From assembly GCF_902498995.1 (NCBI RefSeq), contig NZ_CABVLY010000002.1:1-64000 (forward strand): DNA of 64,000 bases, read 5' to 3'. Position 1 is the stretch's first letter; each line of letters opens with the position of its first letter. Under the pieces are notes generated by a model. It saw nothing but the letters and a program-made list of their open reading frames with translations, did no database searches and was not told the origin of the DNA. The DNA is from Burkholderia anthina. GTDB taxonomy: Bacteria; Pseudomonadota; Gammaproteobacteria; Burkholderiales; Burkholderiaceae. Made by a program: the position numbers and the translations under genes. Positions 18,034 to 27,679 of this stretch are shown in pieces.

Positions 18034-18984
18034 GTGAGACGCAAGATGCCGGCGCTGAATGCGCTGAAAGCCTTCGAGATGGCCGGCCGCACCGGCAGCT
18101 TTACACGCGCGGCCGAACTGCTCAACGTGACGCAGAGCGCGGTGAGCCGGCAGGTGCGCCAGCTCGAAGGCCAGCTCGGCGAAACGCTGCTCGAGCGCCG
18201 CCATCACCAGCTCGAACTGACGGCGGCCGGGCGCGTGCTGCTGCGCGCGCTGCAGCAGTCGTTCGACAAGATCGAGCTGACCGTGCGCAGCCTGCAGGAG
18301 AAAACCCATCTGAACCGCCTGCGCGCCAACGTACCGCCGACCTTCGCCGCGCGCTGGCTGATGCCGCGCCTCGGCCGGCTGCGCGACGCGCATCCCGAAT
18401 TCGAGCTGAGCCTCACGACCCGGATCCACGACAGCCTCGGCGAATCGCGCGTGCTCGACTGCGCGATCCGCTTCGGCGACGGTGAATGGGACGGCTTCGA
18501 CAACGCACTGCTGATGCAGGAGCAGCATATCGCCGTCTGCGCCCCCGCGCTCTACGCACGGCTGCGGCAAGACGGCGCGCCGATCGACCTGAACCGCTTC
18601 ACGCTGCTGCACGTGCTCGCGACCGACGACCAGCGCTACCTGACCTGGCAGCACTGGCTGAAAGCCGCCGGCATCGCCGATGTCGATACGCGCGGCGGCT
18701 ACGAGTTCGACCTGCTCGACCACGCGATCCGCGCGGCGATCGACGGCCTCGGGATCACGATCGCCGACCGCCACATGGTCGCGCGCGAGCTCGCGACCGG
18801 GCAATTGATGCAGGTGCTCAACGTACACGTCGACGGCCATCAGTCGTACTGGTTCGTCACGCGCCCCGAACAGACGAACCTGCCGCACATCGTGCAGTTC
18901 CGCGACTGGCTGCAACAGGAAGTATGGCTCGCGAAACGCCACCTCGAACCTTCATCGCCGCTGCCGCAGGTGCCGCTGCGCTAG
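18034..18984 (+). CDS. LysR-family regulator, GcvA-like
   Basis: 316 aa from GTG 18034 (reads MRRKMPALNALKAFE), with ATG 18046 as an alternative that would remove four residues; family members usually keep the basic MRR opening. HTH GSFTRAAELLNVTQSAVSRQV, and effector-domain start NVPPTFAARWLMPRLGRL. Same subgroup as the divergent 16942-17817 protein. It lies directly before the aldehyde dehydrogenase / MFS / enolase / GMC cassette on the same strand and is the best candidate activator of it. Confidence 0.87.
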   Translation: MRRKMPALNALKAFEMAGRTGSFTRAAELLNVTQSAVSRQVRQLEGQLGETLLERRHHQLELTAAGRVLLRALQQSFDKIELTVRSLQEKTHLNRLRANVPPTFAARWLMPRLGRLRDAHPEFELSLTTRIHDSLGESRVLDCAIRFGDGEWDGFDNALLMQEQHIAVCAPALYARLRQDGAPIDLNRFTLLHVLATDDQRYLTWQHWLKAAGIADVDTRGGYEFDLLDHAIRAAIDGLGITIADRHMVARELATGQLMQVLNVHVDGHQSYWFVTRPEQTNLPHIVQFRDWLQQEVWLAKRHLEPSSPLPQVPLR

Positions 18985-19131
18985 GGCCTGTTCACGCTAA
19001 TAACGGGCTTGCGAACGTGCCTTTCCGCCCGTCCCCCAGGGGGACTTCCTCCGGGCGCAGGCAAGGAGCGAGGAGGCGCAATAGCCGTAGCTATTGCAAC
19101 GACGAACGACGCGTCGCCTGGCTGACGGGCG
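18985..19131. repeat. Hairpin-rich intergenic element, candidate dispersed repeat or structured RNA
   Basis: Begins right at the LysR stop with GGGCCTGTTCACGCTAATA. Visible structure: outer arms CGCCCGTC (19026-19033) and GACGGGCG (19124-19131), a perfect hairpin GCAATAGC-CGTA-GCTATTGC (19078-19097), a TCCCC/GGGGA stem (19032-19044) and the palindrome CGACGCGTCG (19107-19116). No ORF explains it. Several nested perfect stems in 150 bp suggest a mobile palindromic element or an RNA. The rest of the gap (19132-19404) is a GC-rich tract followed by an A/T-rich promoter-like stretch at 19270-19325 before the next gene. Confidence 0.45.
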
Positions 19132-19404
19132 CCGCCCTGCCGGCTCCCGCGCCCCGGCACACGCGAATCAGTCGGGGAATACCCCCGCCGGTGCCACCGC
19201 CGCCCGCCGTCCCGATCACCGCGGGGGCCTTGTATGACGGGCGATTCCGGTTGCCCGGCCGAGTAACGTGCGTTTTTCTCATGATCGGCGCAAAAATAAG
19301 TCGTTTGCCGTGCAATAAACGCATGAACAGAATGGCTCCTGTCCTGTTGTCGCGCGTTTCGCCATCCGAAGCGATCCGCCCGCACCCCTTGGAGGAGCCT
19401 CTTC

Positions 19405-20829
19405 ATGCGAACCGAACGCAACTACGTGAACGGCCGTTTCGTCGTCCCGGAAAGCGACGCGTTCATCGTCGTCCACGATCCCGCCACCGAAGCGCCGTTC
19501 GCGCGCGTGCCCGCCGCGACGCCGGCCCACGCGCTCGCCGCGGCCGACGCGGCCGCCGCCGCGCAAAAAGGCTGGCGCACGCTGCCGAGCGCCGAGCGCG
19601 CGGCGTACCTGCATCGTTTCGCCGATGCGCTCGCCGCACGCGCACCGCAGATCGGCGCGGCGCTGGCTCGGGAATCCGGCAAGAGCGTCGAGGACGCGTC
19701 GAACGAAGCCGTCTACGCGGGCCAGATCACGCGCTATCACGCCGAATGGGCGCGCCGGATCGAAGGCGAAATCATTCCGAGCGACACGCCCGACGAGAAC
19801 CTGTTCCTGCAACGCGAGCCGATCGGCGTCGTCGCGTGCCTGATCCCGTTCAACTATCCGGTCTACACGCTGCTGCGCAAGATCGCGCCGGCGCTGATCG
19901 CCGGCAACACGGTGGTCGTGCGGCCGAGCAACCACACGCCGGTGTCGGCATTCGAGATCGCGAAAGCCGTCGACGACGCGGGCTTCCCGCCGGGCGTCGT
20001 CAACATCCTGACGATGGATCATGCGACGGCCGAGGCGCTGTGCACGCATCCGGCGGTCGGGATGATCACGCTCACGGGCAGCGTGAACGCGGGCCGCAAG
20101 GTGCTCGACTACTGCAAGGCGAACATCGCGAAGCCGTCGCTCGAACTCGGCGGCAAGACACCCGCGATCATCGAGCCCGATGCCGATCTGGAACGCGCGG
20201 CCGCGGCGCTCGTCGCGTCGAAGACCACGCACTGCGGGCAGCTCTGCACCGCCATCGAACGCGTGTACGTGCATGACGGCGTATACAACCGCTTCGTCGC
20301 GTTGCTGAAGGCGAAGATGGCCGCGGTGCGCAGCGGCGATCGCGCAGCCGATCCGTCGAACATGGGCCCGCTCGTCAGCGCATCGGCGCGCGCGCACATC
20401 CATGCAATGGTCGAACGCGCGGTCGCGGCCGGCGCGACGCTCGAAACGGGCGGCGCGATTCCCGACGGCCCCGGCTTCTTCTACCCGGCCACGCTGCTCA
20501 CCGGCTGCCGGCAGGACATGGAAATCGTGCAGGAGGAAACCTTCGGCCCGATCATGCCGGTGCTGCGCTACACGACGATCGACGAGGCCATCGCGCTCGC
20601 GAACGATCACCAGTTCGGGCTGTCGTCGGTGCTCTACACCGAGAACTACCGCACCGCGATGAAGGTGGCGAACGCGATCGAAGCCGGCGAGCTGTACGTC
20701 AATCGCACGCCGGCCGATCCGTACCAGGGCTTTCACGCGGGCTGGAAACGCTCGGGGCTCGGCGGCGACGACGGCAAGCACGGCATGCTCGAATTCACGC
20801 AGACGCGCCTCGTCGTCATGAAGTACTGA
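19405..20829 (+). CDS. Aldehyde dehydrogenase (lactaldehyde/glycolaldehyde dehydrogenase-like)
   Basis: 474 aa, NAD-dependent oxidation of a hydroxyaldehyde to the acid. Catalytic Cys is in HCGQLCTAIE, Glu in SLELGGKTPA, and IPFNYPVYTLLRKIAPALIA plus the short N-terminus place it near AldA of enteric bacteria. The start is ATG 19405 with GGAGGAG upstream. It is the first gene of a four-gene cassette (aldehyde dehydrogenase, carrier, enolase-family enzyme, GMC oxidoreductase). In this setting the aldehyde is probably the product of the GMC alcohol oxidation or of sugar-acid breakdown. Confidence 0.85.
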   Translation: MRTERNYVNGRFVVPESDAFIVVHDPATEAPFARVPAATPAHALAAADAAAAAQKGWRTLPSAERAAYLHRFADALAARAPQIGAALARESGKSVEDASNEAVYAGQITRYHAEWARRIEGEIIPSDTPDENLFLQREPIGVVACLIPFNYPVYTLLRKIAPALIAGNTVVVRPSNHTPVSAFEIAKAVDDAGFPPGVVNILTMDHATAEALCTHPAVGMITLTGSVNAGRKVLDYCKANIAKPSLELGGKTPAIIEPDADLERAAAALVASKTTHCGQLCTAIERVYVHDGVYNRFVALLKAKMAAVRSGDRAADPSNMGPLVSASARAHIHAMVERAVAAGATLETGGAIPDGPGFFYPATLLTGCRQDMEIVQEETFGPIMPVLRYTTIDEAIALANDHQFGLSSVLYTENYRTAMKVANAIEAGELYVNRTPADPYQGFHAGWKRSGLGGDDGKHGMLEFTQTRLVVMKY

Positions 20830-20978
20830 CACTGACGCACGCCCCGGCGCCATTTCCCGGTGCCATTTTCCGGCGCGCCTGGCAACGGCCCCCGTCGCAC
20901 GCGCCGTTCCCACGATCGACCAGCACATAACAAATCTGCAGACGCCCGCTTCCAGGGCGCCTGATGGAGGAAGACATC

Positions 20979-22337
20979 ATGCCTACCCAGCCGTCGACGC
21001 CCGCCGCGTCGCTCGCCTTGCCCGGCGCCGCGCACGAGTCGCGCGCGCAGCGCTACCTGCAGCTGCTGCTGCTCGTGATCGCCGCCGGCGCGATCTACCC
21101 GATGCTGTACCTGCGGCAGGTGTACCAGCCGACGATGCTGCAGTTCTTCCGGATCGACGACGTGCAACTCGGCTACCTGTACTCGTCGCTCGGCACGATT
21201 TTCCTTCTCAGCTACCTGCCGAGCGGCTGGCTCGCCGACCGTCTGTCGCCGCGCTGGCTGATCTGCTTCTCGCTGCTCGCGACCGGCGCGCTCGGCCTCG
21301 TCTACGCGACCGGACCGTCGTTCAACGCGCTCGTACTGATCTTCGGCGGCTGGGGGCTGACGACGGGCCTCACGTTCTGGGCGGCCGTGATCAAGCGCGT
21401 GAACATGATCGCCGGCCCCGACGAACAGGGCCGCTTCTTCGGGCTGCTCGACGGCGGGCGCGGGCTCGTCGAGGCACTGCTCGCGACGATCGCGATCACG
21501 CTGTTCGCGTACGTGACGCAGGCGCGAGGCGGCACCGACGCGGCCGGCTTCACGCTCGTCGTGCATCTGTACGCGTGCTTCTGCATCGCGCTCGGTGTGC
21601 TGCTTGCGCTGGTGAAGGATCGACCGCGCGCCGACGGGCGCCAGGCAGCGCAGCACCGCCGCGGTGACGACCGCCGCGGTAACGACCGCCGCACCAATGT
21701 GCTGACCGATCTGAAGACGCTCGCGGCGATTCCCGAGCTGTGGCTCGTCGCGGCGATCGTGTTCTGCGGCTATCAGGTGTTCTGGGCAACCTACAGCTTC
21801 TCGGCCTACCTGCACGAAGGCAATTTCGGGCTGAGCGCGACCGCGGCCGGCTTCATCACGACCCTCAAGCTGTGGATGCGCCCCGTCGGCGGGATCGGCG
21901 GCGGCTTCCTCGGCGACCGCGTGTCGAAGGTGTCCGTGCTGTTCTGGGCACTCGTGCTCGCGGCGCTGTCGCTCGTCGGGCTGATCGCTGCGCCGCCGCA
22001 CAGCCCGCAAGCGATGCTCGTCGTGCTCGTGCTGTTCATCGGCATCCTCACCTATGCGATACGCGGCCTCTACTGGTCGCTGCTCGACGACTGCCGCGTG
22101 CCCACGCACTGCGCGGGTCTCGCCATCGGCCTGATCTCGGTGCTCGGCTATTCGCCCGACGTGTTCGTGCCGCTGATCAACGGCTACGTGACGCAGACCT
22201 GGCCCGGCGCACACGGCTATCAGCTCTATTTCGGCTATATCGCGGCCATCGCTCTGTGTGGCGCGGGCGCCGCGGCATGCCTCAAACATCGTCTCAACCG
22301 CATCAATCGCGTCAACCGCCTCAAGGAGTCCGCATGA
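20979..22337 (+). CDS. MFS transporter
   Basis: 452 aa, 12 helices in two halves joined by a cytoplasmic loop rich in Arg and Asp with a short repeat (RRGDDRRGNDRR). Motif GWLADRLSPRW after helix 2 is the MFS loop. I start at ATG 20979: the earlier in-frame ATG at 20964 overlaps the GGAGGAA ribosome site that serves 20979. The stop overlaps the next gene start by ATGA, so translation is coupled. Likely imports the substrate of the downstream enolase-family enzyme. Confidence 0.85.
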   Translation: MPTQPSTPAASLALPGAAHESRAQRYLQLLLLVIAAGAIYPMLYLRQVYQPTMLQFFRIDDVQLGYLYSSLGTIFLLSYLPSGWLADRLSPRWLICFSLLATGALGLVYATGPSFNALVLIFGGWGLTTGLTFWAAVIKRVNMIAGPDEQGRFFGLLDGGRGLVEALLATIAITLFAYVTQARGGTDAAGFTLVVHLYACFCIALGVLLALVKDRPRADGRQAAQHRRGDDRRGNDRRTNVLTDLKTLAAIPELWLVAAIVFCGYQVFWATYSFSAYLHEGNFGLSATAAGFITTLKLWMRPVGGIGGGFLGDRVSKVSVLFWALVLAALSLVGLIAAPPHSPQAMLVVLVLFIGILTYAIRGLYWSLLDDCRVPTHCAGLAIGLISVLGYSPDVFVPLINGYVTQTWPGAHGYQLYFGYIAAIALCGAGAAACLKHRLNRINRVNRLKESA

Positions 22338-23551
22338 AGATCGTTTCGCTCGAAACCCACATCGTCGCCGTCCCGCCGCCGCATATTGGCGGGATGTACT
22401 GGATCTTCGTGAAGCTGAAGACCGACTGCGGCATCGAAGGCGTCGGCGAGATCTACTCGGCGACGTTCCACCCGAAGGCGATGGGCCCGATCATCGACGA
22501 CGTGTTCGACCGCTACCTGCTGAACCACGATCCGCACCACGTCGAGCGGCTGTTCCGCGAGACCTACTCGAGCGGCTTCACGCAACGGCCCGACCTGACG
22601 ATGATGGGGGTCGTCAGCGGGCTCGAGATGGCGTGCTGGGACATCGTCGGCAAGGCCGCCGGCAAGCCCGTGTACGAGCTGCTCGGCGGCCGGATCCACG
22701 AACGGCTGCGCGCGTACACGTACCTGTACCCGAAGAACGCGGACGGCGAATACGACTACGACGATCCCGATCTCGCCGCCGAATGCGCGGCCGAGAACGT
22801 GAAGCGCGGCTTCACGGCGGTCAAGTTCGATCCGGCCGGCCCGTACACGGCCTATTCGGGCCACCAGCTGTCGCTGGAAGTGCTCGATCGCTGCGAGCTG
22901 TTCTGTCGCCGCGTGCGCGAAGCAGTCGGCAGCAAGGCCGACCTGCTGTTCGGCACGCACGGCCAGATGGTGCCGTCGTCGGCGATCCGGCTCGCGAAGC
23001 GGCTCGAGAAGTACGACCCGCTGTGGTTCGAGGAGCCCGTGCCGCCGGGTCAGGAAGAGGCGATCGCCGACGTCGCGAAGCACACGTCGATTCCGATCGC
23101 GACCGGCGAGCGCCTGACGACCAAATACGAATTCCACAAGCTGCTGCAGGCGGGCGGCGCGTCGATCCTGCAATTGAACGTCGCCCGCGTCGGGGGGCTG
23201 CTCGAAGCGAAGAAGATCGCGACCCTCGCCGAAGTGCACTACGCGCAGATCGCGCCGCACCTGTACAACGGACCGGTGGGCGCGGCCGCGAGCATCCAGC
23301 TCGCGACCTGCACGCCGAACTTCCTGATCCAGGAAAGCATCATGACCTGGGGCGGCTTCCATGCGGAGGTCGTGAAGACCCCGATCCGCTGGGAAGACGG
23401 CTACATCGTCCCGTCGAACGAGCCGGGCCTCGGCATCGAGCTCGACATGGACGTCGTGCGCCGGCACACGCCGTACACCGGCGAGCGGCTGCATCTGCAG
23501 ATGGGCGAGAAACCCGTCGACGTGAAGGATCTCGCGCCCGCGAAGGGCTGA
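22334..23551 (+). CDS. Enolase-superfamily enzyme (mandelate racemase/muconate lactonizing type), probable sugar-acid dehydratase
   Basis: 405 aa. The N-terminal capping domain (residues 1-130) precedes a TIM barrel. The catalytic KxD (Lys164, Asp166 in AVKFDPAG), WFEEPVPP (Glu233/234), GER (Glu259) and a C-terminal APHLYNGP His are present. The usual first metal motif D-x-N reads G-T-H here (residues 207-209), which is unlike mandelate racemase and more like a subgroup of acid-sugar dehydratases. Such enzymes take a proton from a sugar acid and eliminate water. Translationally coupled to the MFS gene before it; the GMC oxidoreductase follows after 16 bp. Confidence 0.82.
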   Translation: MKIVSLETHIVAVPPPHIGGMYWIFVKLKTDCGIEGVGEIYSATFHPKAMGPIIDDVFDRYLLNHDPHHVERLFRETYSSGFTQRPDLTMMGVVSGLEMACWDIVGKAAGKPVYELLGGRIHERLRAYTYLYPKNADGEYDYDDPDLAAECAAENVKRGFTAVKFDPAGPYTAYSGHQLSLEVLDRCELFCRRVREAVGSKADLLFGTHGQMVPSSAIRLAKRLEKYDPLWFEEPVPPGQEEAIADVAKHTSIPIATGERLTTKYEFHKLLQAGGASILQLNVARVGGLLEAKKIATLAEVHYAQIAPHLYNGPVGAAASIQLATCTPNFLIQESIMTWGGFHAEVVKTPIRWEDGYIVPSNEPGLGIELDMDVVRRHTPYTGERLHLQMGEKPVDVKDLAPAKG

Positions 23552-23567
23552 GCACGAAGGACGAGAC

Positions 23568-25235
23568 ATGACCTACGACTACATCATCGTCGGCGCGGGA
23601 TCGGCCGGCTGCATTCTCGCGAACCGCCTGAGCGAATCGGGCCGGCACTCGGTGCTGCTCCTCGAAGCGGGCGAACAGGACGCGTCGTTCTGGTTCAAGG
23701 TGCCGGTCGGCTTCACGAAGACCTACTACAACCGCCGCTACAACTGGATGTACTACAGCGAACCGGAAGCGCAGCTCGGCGGCCGCAGCCTGTACTGCCC
23801 GCGCGGCAAGGTGGTCGGCGGCTCGGGCTCGATCAACGCGATGGTCTACGTGCGCGGCCAGCGCAGCGACTACGACGACTGGGCCGCGGCCGGGAATGCC
23901 GGCTGGGCCTACGACGACGTGCTGCCGTACTTCCGCAAGCTCGAAACGCACGCGGCCGGCGCAACCGATCCGCAGCATCACGGCACGTCGGGGCCGATCC
24001 ACATCACGTCGATGAAGGCCGACGTGCATCCGATCGTCCATGAATTCCTGAAGGGTTGCGCGCAGCTGAACCTGCCGCGCACCGACGATTTCAACGGCGC
24101 GCGGTTCGAAGGCGCGGGCATCTACGACCTGAACACGAAGCACGGCGAACGCTGTTCGAGCAGTTTCGCCTATTTGCGACCCGCGCTCGGCCGGCCGAAT
24201 CTCACGCTGCGCGCCGGCGTGCTCGTGCGCCGCGTGACGTTCGACGGTACGCGTGCGGCCGGCGTGATCGTCGCGGGCGAACACGGCGACGAAACGCTGA
24301 GCGCCGCGCGCGAAGTCATTCTCGCGGCCGGCGCGGTCGATACGCCGAAGCTGCTGCAACTGTCGGGCGTCGGCGATCCGGCGCTGCTCGCGCGTCATCG
24401 CGTGCCGCTCGTGCATGCGTTGCCGGCCGTCGGCCGCAACCTGCAGGACCACCTGTGCGTGAGCTTCTATTTCAAGGCGAACCGGCCGACGCTCAACGAC
24501 GAGATGGGGACGCTGCTCGGCAAGGTGAAGATCGGATTGCGCTATCTGCTGACGAAGCGCGGCCCGCTCGCGATGAGCGTGAACCAGGCCGGCGGGTTCT
24601 TCCGCGGCACGGCGGACACGCACGAGCCGAACCTGCAGCTTTACTTCAACCCGCTGTCGTACCGGATCCCGAAGAGCGATCGCGCAAGCATCAAGCCCGA
24701 GCCCTACTCCGGTTTTCTGATCGCGTTCAACCCGTGCCGGCCCACGAGCCGCGGCACGATCGAGATCGCATCGAACCGCGCGGAAGATGCCGCGAAAATC
24801 CGCATCAATGCGCTCACCACGCAAAAGGATCTCGACGAAGCCGTGCAGGGCAGCAAGGTGATCCGCGCGCTGATGCAGGCGCCGGCGCTGAAGGCGATGA
24901 CGGTCGAGGAAATTTCGCCGGGGCCGCAGGTCGATTCCGACGAAGCGATGCGGCAGTACTTCCGCGAGCAGTCGGGTTCGATCTACCACCTGTGCGGATC
25001 GTGCGCGATGGGGCCGGATGCGGCGACGTCGGTCGTCGACGCATCGCTGCGCGTGCACGGGCTGAAGGCGTTGCGCATCGTCGATGCGTCGGTGTTCCCG
25101 AACATCACGTCGGGGAACATCAATGCGCCGACGATGATGGTCGCGGAAAAAGGCGCGGATCTGATCCTGGCCGATGCGTTGCGCGGCGAGGCGGGCGGCG
25201 TGCCGGCCGGCGCGCGGGAAACCGTCGCACATTGA
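23568..25235 (+). CDS. GMC-family FAD-dependent alcohol oxidoreductase (choline dehydrogenase-like)
   Basis: 555 aa. FAD motif GAGSAG at residues 8-13, GMC signature RGKVVGGSGSINAM, catalytic His in YHLCGSCAMG and second catalytic residue in NITSGNINAPTMM. The family oxidises primary alcohols to aldehydes, passing electrons to the quinone pool or oxygen. Although choline dehydrogenase is the best known member, many relatives use polyols or aromatic alcohols; its operon partners suggest a sugar-derived or other alcohol. The choXWV transporter is nearby but on the other strand, so a choline role cannot be excluded. Confidence 0.87.
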   Translation: MTYDYIIVGAGSAGCILANRLSESGRHSVLLLEAGEQDASFWFKVPVGFTKTYYNRRYNWMYYSEPEAQLGGRSLYCPRGKVVGGSGSINAMVYVRGQRSDYDDWAAAGNAGWAYDDVLPYFRKLETHAAGATDPQHHGTSGPIHITSMKADVHPIVHEFLKGCAQLNLPRTDDFNGARFEGAGIYDLNTKHGERCSSSFAYLRPALGRPNLTLRAGVLVRRVTFDGTRAAGVIVAGEHGDETLSAAREVILAAGAVDTPKLLQLSGVGDPALLARHRVPLVHALPAVGRNLQDHLCVSFYFKANRPTLNDEMGTLLGKVKIGLRYLLTKRGPLAMSVNQAGGFFRGTADTHEPNLQLYFNPLSYRIPKSDRASIKPEPYSGFLIAFNPCRPTSRGTIEIASNRAEDAAKIRINALTTQKDLDEAVQGSKVIRALMQAPALKAMTVEEISPGPQVDSDEAMRQYFREQSGSIYHLCGSCAMGPDAATSVVDASLRVHGLKALRIVDASVFPNITSGNINAPTMMVAEKGADLILADALRGEAGGVPAGARETVAH

Positions 25236-25343
25236 TCCGGCGGCCGGGCGCGTCGGTACGAATCGCACACCACAGCCCGGCTTCCCTGCAGGCATCCGTA
25301 CGAGGTTATAGAATCGACCACTCCGCTTCCACGTGTACCCGTC

Positions 25344-25718
25344 ATGTCGAACGTCGATTCCACGCTTTCAGAAAACCTTTTCTCGTACGGCACGCTTCAG
25401 CTCGAACAGGTGCAGCTTGCAACGTTCGGCCGATTGCTGGGCGGTCATGCCGATCACATGCCCGGCTATTCGCTCGCGATGCTGGAAATCAAGGATCCCG
25501 AGGTCGTCGCGACCAGCGGGAAGACGCATCACCCGGTCGTGACCTATACCGGCCATCCCGGCGACAAGGTCAGCGGCACCGTGTTCGCGATCACGCCCGA
25601 GGAACTGAAGCACGCGGACGACTACGAAGTCGATGCATACCGCCGCGATCTCGTCGTGCTCGCGTCGGGCGCATCGGCGTGGGTGTACGTGGACGCGAAC
25701 TCGCCGCGTCAGGGCTGA
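25344..25718 (+). CDS. Gamma-glutamylcyclotransferase-like (AIG2 family) protein
   Basis: 124 aa. The motif LFSYGTLQL near the N-terminus is the substrate-binding loop of the gamma-glutamylcyclotransferase fold, and the acidic region DDYEVDAYRRD carries the expected catalytic Glu. Bacterial members act on gamma-glutamyl amines or peptides, but many have no proven substrate. It stands alone, 108 bp after the GMC gene, and converges with choV. No signal peptide. Confidence 0.82.
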   Translation: MSNVDSTLSENLFSYGTLQLEQVQLATFGRLLGGHADHMPGYSLAMLEIKDPEVVATSGKTHHPVVTYTGHPGDKVSGTVFAITPEELKHADDYEVDAYRRDLVVLASGASAWVYVDANSPRQG

Positions 25719-25828
25719 CGGCGAAACGCCGGCACGCCGCGCGGGTTCGTATCGCCGGCGCCCGGTAAAAAACCGGCGCACCGCTCGTCGCGATGTGCCG
25801 CGTTTCATGCGCGAGCCGACCCGACCGG

Positions 25829-26650
25829 TCAGTTCACGCCGGTCCGCTTCTCCACGAACCGCCGCACATACTCGTCGGCCGGCCGCGACAGGATATCGTC
25901 CGGCGTGCCGACCTGCACGAGCGTGCCATCGCGCAGGATCGCGATCCGGTCGCCGATGCGCAAGGCCTCGTCGAGATCATGCGTGATGAACACGATCGTT
26001 TTCGAAAGCGTCGCCTGCAACTCGAGCAATTGATCCTGCATCTCGGTGCGAATCAGCGGATCGAGCGCGGAAAACGCCTCGTCCATCAGCAGCACGTCGG
26101 TGTCGGCCGCCAGCGCCCGCGCGAGCCCGACACGCTGCCGCATCCCGCCCGACAGCTCGTCCGGATAATGCTCGCCGTACCCGTCGAGCCCCACCTTCGT
26201 CAGCCAGTTGCGCGCGGCATCGAGCGCGTCGTGCCGGTTCTCGCCGCGCGTGCGCAGCGCGTACGCGGCATTGTCGAGCACGGTCTGGTGCGGCAGCAGC
26301 CCGAAATTCTGGAACACCATGCTGACCTTGTAGCGGCGCAATTCCCGCAATCCGTTCGCATCGAGCCCGATCACGTCGTTGCCGTCGATCACGATCTCGC
26401 CGGCCGTCGGTTCGATCAGCCGGTTGAAGTGGCGCACGAGCGTCGATTTCCCCGAGCCCGACAGCCCCATGATCACGAAGATCTCGCCCGACGCGATACC
26501 GAGGCTCACGTCGTTGAGTCCGACGTTGCAGCCCGTTTCCGACAGCACGTCGGCCTTGCGCTTGCCCGCCCGCAACAGGTCGAGCACGCGCGGATGCGCG
26601 GCCTCCGGCCCGAACAGCTTGTACACGTGCCTGACGTCGATGGTTGCCAT
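25829..26650 (-). CDS. choV: Quaternary-amine ABC transporter ATPase (ChoV/ProV-like)
   Basis: 273 aa from ATG 26650 with GGAGG upstream. Walker [10 protein letters not shown] at 62-70, signature [10 protein letters not shown], Walker [14 protein letters not shown], and [12 protein letters not shown]. The insertion before Walker A (residues 20-45, around [12 protein letters not shown]) is typical of glycine-betaine/choline ATPases. The C-terminal CBS pair of full ProV is missing, as is normal for ChoV. Last gene of the choX-choW-choV operon; the choX product captures choline or betaine in the periplasm. Confidence 0.9.
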   Translation of the reverse strand: MATIDVRHVYKLFGPEAAHPRVLDLLRAGKRKADVLSETGCNVGLNDVSLGIASGEIFVIMGLSGSGKSTLVRHFNRLIEPTAGEIVIDGNDVIGLDANGLRELRRYKVSMVFQNFGLLPHQTVLDNAAYALRTRGENRHDALDAARNWLTKVGLDGYGEHYPDELSGGMRQRVGLARALAADTDVLLMDEAFSALDPLIRTEMQDQLLELQATLSKTIVFITHDLDEALRIGDRIAILRDGTLVQVGTPDDILSRPADEYVRRFVEKRTGVN

Positions 26651-26664
26651 GTGTGCCTCCGTGG

Positions 26665-27630
26665 CTATGCGCGCGACGATTGCGCCGGCGGGTTCGAATC
26701 GGTGCCGGACGGCGCCGCCTTGCGCGGCAGGCGGTACGGCACGCGCGACGCGCCCTTCTGCCGGCGCTGCTGCGCAAGCCGCCGCCGCGCGCGCCGCTCC
26801 TGGCCGAAGCCCTGGCTGATGCGGTCGATGACGATCGCCAGGATCACGATCGCGATGCCGGCCTGCGTGCCCTTGCCGACGTCGAGCGTCTGGATGCCCG
26901 CGAGCACGTCCTCGCCGAGCCCGCGCGAGCCGATCATCGACGCGATCACGACCATCGACAGCGCCATCATCGTCGTCTGATTGATACCGGCCATGATGCT
27001 CGGCCGCGCGAGCGGCAACTGCACGTTGACGAGCAACTGCCAGCGCGTCGTGCCGAACGCGCGCGCGGCCTCGGTCACGTCCGGATCGACCTGGCGGATG
27101 CCGAGGTCGGTCAGCCGGATCAGCGGCGGCAGCGCATAGATGATGGTCGCGAGGATCGCCGGCACCTTGCCGAGCCCGAACAGCATCAGCACCGGAATCA
27201 GGTAGACGAAGCTCGGCAGCGTCTGCATCACGTCGAGCACCGGCAGCAGCAGCCGGCGCAGCCACGCGCTGCGCGACGCGAGAATGCCGAGCGGCACGCC
27301 GATCGCGACCGACAGCACCGTCGCGACGAGCATCAGCGCGAGCGTCTGCATCAGCTTGTCCCACAGGCCGAAGCAGCCGATCGCGTAGAGCAGCAGCATG
27401 AACACCGCGCCGAGGCCCGCACGGCGCGTCGCATTCCACGCGATCGCGCCGACCACGAGCAGCACGAGCCACGGCGGCGCCACGCGCAGCACGCCCTCGA
27501 GCGGCACCAGCAGATAGCGCAGCAGCAGCGCGCTGACGTGGTGAAAGCTGTCGCCGTATCGCGCGACGAAGGTTTCGACCGCGCCGTTCACCCAGTCGGC
27601 GATCGACAGGTGCAGGAAGAAGCCGTTCAT
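26665..27630 (-). CDS. choW: Quaternary-amine ABC transporter permease (ChoW/ProW-like)
   Basis: 321 aa from ATG 27630; an in-frame Met at 27663 lies in the intergenic space and is not preferred. About seven hydrophobic helices; the EAA loop ([20 protein letters not shown]) contacts the ATPase, and [17 protein letters not shown] and [16 protein letters not shown] are typical of ProW-type permeases. The tail after the last helix is long and basic, ending in a Pro-rich segment. It overlaps no gene and sits 14 bp before choV and 49 bp after choX. Confidence 0.9.
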   Translation of the reverse strand: MNGFFLHLSIADWVNGAVETFVARYGDSFHHVSALLLRYLLVPLEGVLRVAPPWLVLLVVGAIAWNATRRAGLGAVFMLLLYAIGCFGLWDKLMQTLALMLVATVLSVAIGVPLGILASRSAWLRRLLLPVLDVMQTLPSFVYLIPVLMLFGLGKVPAILATIIYALPPLIRLTDLGIRQVDPDVTEAARAFGTTRWQLLVNVQLPLARPSIMAGINQTTMMALSMVVIASMIGSRGLGEDVLAGIQTLDVGKGTQAGIAIVILAIVIDRISQGFGQERRARRRLAQQRRQKGASRVPYRLPRKAAPSGTDSNPPAQSSRA

Positions 27631-27679
27631 GTTCGTTCTCCGGCGCGCCGCGACGGCGCGCATGATGCCGCCGCCCGCG

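Noticed and set aside
23568-25235. Choline dehydrogenase betA, forming a bet operon with the 19405 aldehyde dehydrogenase as betB
   Set aside because: The operon also contains an enolase-superfamily enzyme and an MFS carrier, the aldehyde dehydrogenase resembles AldA, and no betI gene is present. The GMC call is kept general.
25755-25790. Terminator between the AIG2-like gene and choV
   Set aside because: A near-palindrome around CCGGTAAAAAACCGG is present, but the stem is short and there is no T-run on either strand after it.
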